Below, in pieces: positions 60,789-64,000 of a stretch of 64,000 bases of DNA. The DNA comes from Halostagnicola kamekurae (lineage in GTDB: Archaea > Halobacteriota > Halobacteria > Halobacteriales > Natrialbaceae). The stretch is taken from assembly GCF_900116205.1 (NCBI RefSeq), contig NZ_FOZS01000001.1, positions 62,001 to 126,000 of the forward strand. The letters are read 5' to 3'. The notes under the pieces are model-generated. The model saw only the letters and a program-made list of their open reading frames with translations. It was not told where the DNA came from and ran no database searches. Each line of letters starts with the position of its first letter. Positions within the stretch are counted from its first letter, which is position 1. The position numbers and the translations under genes were made by a program.

Positions 60789-60877
60789 AGATGGTACGAC
60801 GGAGACGGAGTCGAAGACCCATCACTCAAGAGCGTCGGCACTCGAGCCACGCCGTCGCGAGAATCGCCGGCCGCCGA

Positions 60878-61186
60878 TTATTCGTCGAGGTGTTCGATTC
60901 CCTGCTTTGCCACGTTCGCTTCCGTGATCTCGCCGGGCATCCAGTCGGGTTTGTCGTCCGGTGCGGTTTCCTCCCAGGCCCAGCCGTCGTAGATGTGGAC
61001 CTTGTCCGTACCCTTCTCTCGAAGCCGGAGTTCGACTCGCTCGGCGGCGTCCTCACTCGAGCCGGCCTCGAGTCGCCGTGCCGCTTTGAGTGCGGCCTGC
61101 CGAGGTGTGTTCCCGGAGAAGACGCTCTCCTCATCTCCGTTAGACGTGCGCAGTGCAAAGTTCCGCTTACCATCTTCACGTACCAT
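60878..61186 (-). CDS. Non-histone chromosomal protein MC1
   Basis: A 102-residue DNA-bending chromatin protein. It matches the methanogen MC1 pattern: KRNFALRTSNGDEESVFSG, TPRQAALKAARRLEAG, ELRLREKGTDKVHIYDGWAW and DKPDWMPGEITEANVAK. MC1 binds DNA as a monomer and bends it sharply. On the minus strand a GGAGG lies 8-12 bases before the ATG at 61186, an unusually clear Shine-Dalgarno in this window, with a TATA-like ATATCTTTATG near 61228. Confidence 0.93.
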   Translation of the reverse strand: MVREDGKRNFALRTSNGDEESVFSGNTPRQAALKAARRLEAGSSEDAAERVELRLREKGTDKVHIYDGWAWEETAPDDKPDWMPGEITEANVAKQGIEHLDE

Positions 61187-61427
61187 GGTTTTTCCCTCCG
61201 TGTCAGTTCAGCACACGGTCCGACATAAAGATATCCCCCAAAATCGACCGACTGCGCCAGTATCTTTAAGTACGTCCGGTCCCCCACCAACTGTCACCAA
61301 TTGGTTCATCGGCGTGAAATTCCACCCATATATTCAGATACGTACGCCATACGTGACGTGGCACATCGATATTGCGTAGAAAACACTTAAGTAGATCCTG
61401 CGGTGAAGTTCGTGCTAGAACCCCGCG

Positions 61428-61625
61428 ATGGTCCGGAAAAAGAAGTTGAGTCCAAGCGGCGCGAAAGACGATAACGGGAACTATCACAACGTCCATCTCA
61501 ATCTCCACGAGGACGAACTCGAGGTGGCGGGCATGGACATCGGCGACGAGGTCTTCGTCCGCGTTCGAGACGGGAAGATCATCATCCAGAAAGCCGACGA
61601 GGAGGAAGTCGAACACAATTTCTAA
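61428..61625 (+). CDS. Conserved small haloarchaeal protein, possibly AbrB-like fold
   Basis: A 65-residue protein, MVRKKKLSPSGAKDDNGNYH..., with a middle NVHLNLHEDELEVAGMDIGD and an end DEVFVRVRDGKIIIQKADEEE. The last part is like the C-terminal half of a swapped-hairpin AbrB/SpoVT domain, without the usual DNA-binding start. It is small, acidic and looks strongly conserved in composition. The repeated hairpin element begins five bases after its stop. Confidence 0.7.
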   Translation: MVRKKKLSPSGAKDDNGNYHNVHLNLHEDELEVAGMDIGDEVFVRVRDGKIIIQKADEEEVEHNF

Positions 61626-61629
61626 AACC

Positions 61630-61710
61630 GAAGTTTTGCGCTGCGGTCTATCGAATCCGGCCAGCTACCGCTGGCCGGATTCGATGTCCCTCGGCAAAAA
61701 TTCGATTAAA
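61630..61710 (+). repeat. Repeated two-tier hairpin element, copy 2
   Basis: The outer arm GAAGTTTTGC (61630-61639) pairs with GCAAAAATTC (61694-61703) with a single mismatch. Inside, a perfect 16-bp stem at 61650-61665 pairs with 61670-61685 around TACC. CTGCGG after the left arm, CCCTCG before the right one, and AAAAGCAC after the element are the same as in copy 1. It begins five bases after the stop codon of the small-protein gene. Confidence 0.7.
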
Positions 61711-61852
61711 AGCACGGCGTCACCCCCTCAGCCGCGCCGTTGGCGCGGCTTCGAGGGCTCCTTGGCTCGCTCGCTCACTTCGTTCGCTCGCGGGAGAATA
61801 TTGTAGCCTCACCGCATCCAATCAACTGAACGATGCTCAATTCGAGGGGTGC
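61711..61852. other. Gap with a second hairpin, between convergent genes
   Basis: AGCCGCGCC pairs with GGCGCGGCT across GTT at about 61731-61751, within a larger CCCTC...GAGGG pairing. A CTCGCTCACTTCGTTCGCTC-type stretch follows. No gene is present before the pheT 3' end. Confidence 0.5.
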
Positions 61853-63598
61853 TCAGTTCAGCGCCTCGAGATCGAACTCGAACGCCGCGACCGGAACCTC
61901 GAGGTCGTGTTCGACGAGCACCTTCGGATGGAGTTCGCCGATCACGCCGACTTCTTCGCCGTCGATGACGACCGCTGCGGTCCGACCGCCGATGAACGAC
62001 GGGTGTTCGGTCGGCGGCGTCTCGAGGTCTCCGCCGAAGTCCCGGACGAGCGTCTGGAGTCGACCTTTCGCGTCCTCGTAGGCCGCATCGTGGCGTGCGA
62101 GCACGGCACCGACGCTCCGGCGTTCGGCGACGCCCGTGTTCTCCGAGTCGTCGACCTCGGCCGCGAAGCCGATTTCGGCCAGATCCTGGGGATACGAGCG
62201 GTGGGTGTTTCGCTCGAGGACCATCACCAGCGAGGGCAACACCCACGTCCGGAGCATGGTGTAGTCCTCGCTGTAGGGCTCTTTGATCGTGGCGGGCTCG
62301 CCGACGCCGTAGACGGCCTCGTCCGCACTGTCGTCGTCCGACGTCGGAAGCGACAGTCGATCGAAGTTCTCGACCTCGTTGATCATGTGGAAGTTGAGCA
62401 GGTCCTCGAACCCGAGCCCGACGAGACTCCGACGGGTCGCGTCCTCGAGGCGACTGCGCTCGTGCCGCCCGCCGACGGTCCCCGCGTCGGGGTAGCGTGG
62501 CTCGAGTTCGTTGAAGCCGTAGGCCCGCCCGAGGTCGTCGATGAGGTCCATCGGGTGGAGCACGTCGACGCGGTAGGGCGGGATCGTCATCTCGTAGGTG
62601 AGGGAAGCGGCGTCGCTTTCCGCCGTCTCGGCCTCTTCCGTATCGGCCTCGAGACCGGCTCGTTCGGCCAGATCGACGACTTCCTCGGGATCGAGGTCGA
62701 TACCGAGAATCGTCTCGATGCGGTCGTGGGCGACGGTCTTGGTCTCGAGCGAGAGGTCGGGCCGAACGAGTTCGCGATCCGGATACGCGACGGTCACCTC
62801 CTCGATAGTGCCGCCGCGGGCGCTTAACGCATAGCAGATGATCGCGCACATCTTGTCGATCGTCCACTGATCGGTGCCGGTCAGTTCGACGAACAGGTCT
62901 CTCGAGTCGGTCGAGACCTCGGTTCGCCGGCCGTTGATCACCGGCGGGAACGAGAACAGACCGAGTTCGTCGTAAATCGCCGGGTACCGCTCGGTATCAC
63001 GGACGAGGTCGGCGTAGGTTTCGCCGGTTGGGTGCTCGGAGAGCACGTCCGCTGGCGTCATCTCCCGATCTGAATCCAGCGGCACGAACGTATCGCTGTC
63101 GGGGGCGATACCGGTGTAGCGGACGCTCGAGTCGGCCGCTCCCGTCGAGGCGCCCTTGAGCATGGTGAGGTCGTGAATGCCGATCGCGCCCTTCGCGCGC
63201 TTTCGGCCCATCGTCGCGTGGAGCTTCTCCTGTAGCTGGATGAGCGAATCCAGCGCGTCCTCGTCTAGATTCACGCCGCGGACGACCGCGCCCGTGACGT
63301 ACGGGCGCTCGTCGGGGACGCCGTCGTCGACCTCGATGGTCCACTCGGCCGAGTTCGTGTTCGGCACGTAGACGCCCCGGTCGTCGCCGTACTGGTAGCG
63401 AAGCGAACGGGCGACGCCCTCGACCGAAAGCCGATCGAGTCGATCCGGCGCGAACTCGAGTTCGAACTCGTCGTCCTCGGTTCGGCCCTCGAACTCCAGT
63501 CCGAGCGCGAACAGGTCCTCAATCAGGTCGTCGTCGCTCTTTTCGTCGGCGCTGGTTAACTCGCGTAACTCGTCGGGGTCGATTTCGACCGTGGGCAT
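61853..63598 (-). CDS. pheT: Phenylalanyl-tRNA synthetase beta subunit
   Basis: A 581-residue subunit that, with PheS, charges tRNA-Phe. It begins [16 protein letters not shown] and contains the archaeal-type B3/B4 editing domain near 90-270 (GAIGIHDLTMLKG, FPPVINGRRTEVSTDSRDLFVELTGTD) and the catalytic-like domain near 350-500 (PPYRVDVLHPMDLIDDLGRAYGFN). The start ATG at 63598 shares its first base with the pheS TGA (TGATG), so translation is coupled. The longer frame into pheS is not used. Confidence 0.97.
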   Translation of the reverse strand: MPTVEIDPDELRELTSADEKSDDDLIEDLFALGLEFEGRTEDDEFELEFAPDRLDRLSVEGVARSLRYQYGDDRGVYVPNTNSAEWTIEVDDGVPDERPYVTGAVVRGVNLDEDALDSLIQLQEKLHATMGRKRAKGAIGIHDLTMLKGASTGAADSSVRYTGIAPDSDTFVPLDSDREMTPADVLSEHPTGETYADLVRDTERYPAIYDELGLFSFPPVINGRRTEVSTDSRDLFVELTGTDQWTIDKMCAIICYALSARGGTIEEVTVAYPDRELVRPDLSLETKTVAHDRIETILGIDLDPEEVVDLAERAGLEADTEEAETAESDAASLTYEMTIPPYRVDVLHPMDLIDDLGRAYGFNELEPRYPDAGTVGGRHERSRLEDATRRSLVGLGFEDLLNFHMINEVENFDRLSLPTSDDDSADEAVYGVGEPATIKEPYSEDYTMLRTWVLPSLVMVLERNTHRSYPQDLAEIGFAAEVDDSENTGVAERRSVGAVLARHDAAYEDAKGRLQTLVRDFGGDLETPPTEHPSFIGGRTAAVVIDGEEVGVIGELHPKVLVEHDLEVPVAAFEFDLEALN

Positions 63599-64000
63599 CA
63601 GTAAGTCACCTCCGTCTCTCGCAGCAGTTCCAGATCGCACAGCGTCCCGTGAATGTCGCGGATATCCTCGAAGCCGTACATCAACATCAGCAGGCGCTCT
63701 AAGGCCAATCCCCAGGCCATCACGTCGCAGTCGACGCCGAGGGGCTCGAGCATTTCCTCGCGGAAGATCCCTGAGTTACCGATCTCGACGAGTTCGCCCG
63801 TCGTCGGATGCGTCCCGAACAGCTCGAAGCTCGGCTCCGTGTACGGATTATAGTGTGGCTTGAACTCGATGTCCGTGATCCCGAACTGGGCGTAGAACTC
63901 CTCGAAGGTTCCCATCAGATCGCGAACGGAGAGGTCCTCGGCCATCACCCAGCCTTCGATCTGGAAGAACTCGAGGAGGTGGGTCGGATCGAGCGTGTCG
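63598..64000 (-). CDS. pheS: Phenylalanyl-tRNA synthetase alpha subunit, 3' part only
   Basis: The last 134 codons of pheS; the gene begins beyond the right edge. The class II catalytic motifs seen here are [17 protein letters not shown] (motif 2 region) and [15 protein letters not shown]...[15 protein letters not shown] (motif 3, GLALERL). The frame is open to position 64000. The stop overlaps the pheT ATG by one base. Confidence 0.95.
   Translation of the reverse strand, partial: DTLDPTHLLEFFQIEGWVMAEDLSVRDLMGTFEEFYAQFGITDIEFKPHYNPYTEPSFELFGTHPTTGELVEIGNSGIFREEMLEPLGVDCDVMAWGLALERLLMLMYGFEDIRDIHGTLCDLELLRETEVTY

Larger units (their letters stand above)
60407..60877. promoter_or_regulatory. 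narK upstream region with palindrome and TATA boxes
   Basis: A 471-base gap. On the minus strand, two TATA-like sequences (AATAAATAC near 60627 and CTTATACG near 60618) predict transcription starts near 60601 and 60592. The 20-bp palindrome at 60590-60609 covers both. Further up, 60727-60788 holds GTCGGTCGAA-type repeats. The leader (60407-60590) contains no gene. Confidence 0.5.

Noticed and set aside
1-64000. CRISPR arrays, tRNA and rRNA genes
   Set aside because: I read for regularly spaced direct repeats and for tRNA arm patterns and saw none; the short tandem repeats found have no unique spacers.
1-64000. Frequent CTCGAG as a possible genome-wide motif
   Set aside because: It occurs all over coding DNA because of the Leu-Glu codon pair and codon bias, so it has no regulatory meaning by itself.

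Overview
The window is from an extremely halophilic archaeon (class Halobacteria). The coding sequence is GC-rich and full of CTCGAG. Proteins are strongly acidic, signal peptides are mostly of the twin-arginine type, and many starts are leaderless, with a TATA box about 26 bp upstream of the start codon. Marker genes are archaeal: TBP, PCNA, the PriL primase subunit, an RFC small subunit, Hjc, thermosome and MC1. A PgsB/PgsC pair and assimilatory nitrate genes fit the Natrialba/Haloterrigena/Natrinema group, but that placement is an inference.

Layout. 0-3 kb: poly-gamma-glutamate-type genes pgsC-pgsB (minus) diverge across an AT-rich spacer from a secreted surface protein. 3-8 kb: RFC small subunit, thioesterase, a lone AbrB-type antitoxin facing a complete VapBC pair, a Trm11-type tRNA methyltransferase, and tbp with a near-consensus promoter. 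8-16 kb: small regulators, two exported proteins, hisG, a FAD oxidoreductase, SpoIIM-like protein and an MTA/SAH deaminase. 16-24 kb: nasA, the divergent tatC pair (single TatC and a fused double TatC), an RHH protein, rlmE and a glycosyltransferase. 25-33 kb: a frameshifted Nudix gene, pcn, priL, a SWIM protein, an acyl-CoA dehydrogenase, hjc and a CPBP protease. 34-45 kb: DoxX, ahcY, a wHTH/zinc-ribbon regulator, nirA, larE, a PH-domain protein, a Ski2-like helicase and a KH protein. 45.9-47.4 kb: an AT-rich accessory island holding a transposase remnant, a frameshifted gene of unknown function and a lipoprotein. 47.4-64 kb: thermosome, a second DoxX, an ornithine cyclodeaminase homologue, a sugar porter, leuS, hsp20, a DUF4097-type protein, peroxiredoxin, pheA, narK, MC1, a conserved 65-aa protein, and pheT-pheS running off the end.

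How genes work together. The three core nitrate-assimilation functions (NarK uptake, NasA nitrate reductase, NirA nitrite reductase) are all present but lie about 20 kb apart from each other rather than in one operon. The SAH-handling enzymes AhcY and the MTA/SAH deaminase, the replication factors (RFC subunit, PCNA, PriL), and the proteostasis genes (thermosome, Hsp20) are likewise present but unlinked. The two TatC genes serve the many Tat-type exported proteins seen here.

Most unusual signals. (1) Two copies of a stem-loop element whose outer arms differ in sequence between copies but still pair, each a few bases after a plus-strand stop codon at a convergent gene end. (2) A perfect 20-bp palindrome over the predicted narK transcription start, with a related CCATGG element at the nirA promoter. 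(3) A predicted promoter in a gene-free stretch that would start at the base of a hairpin (candidate small RNA). (4) Two single-base frameshifts. (5) Two short upstream ORFs joined to the next gene by an ATGA overlap. No tRNA, rRNA, CRISPR array or complete insertion sequence was recognised.
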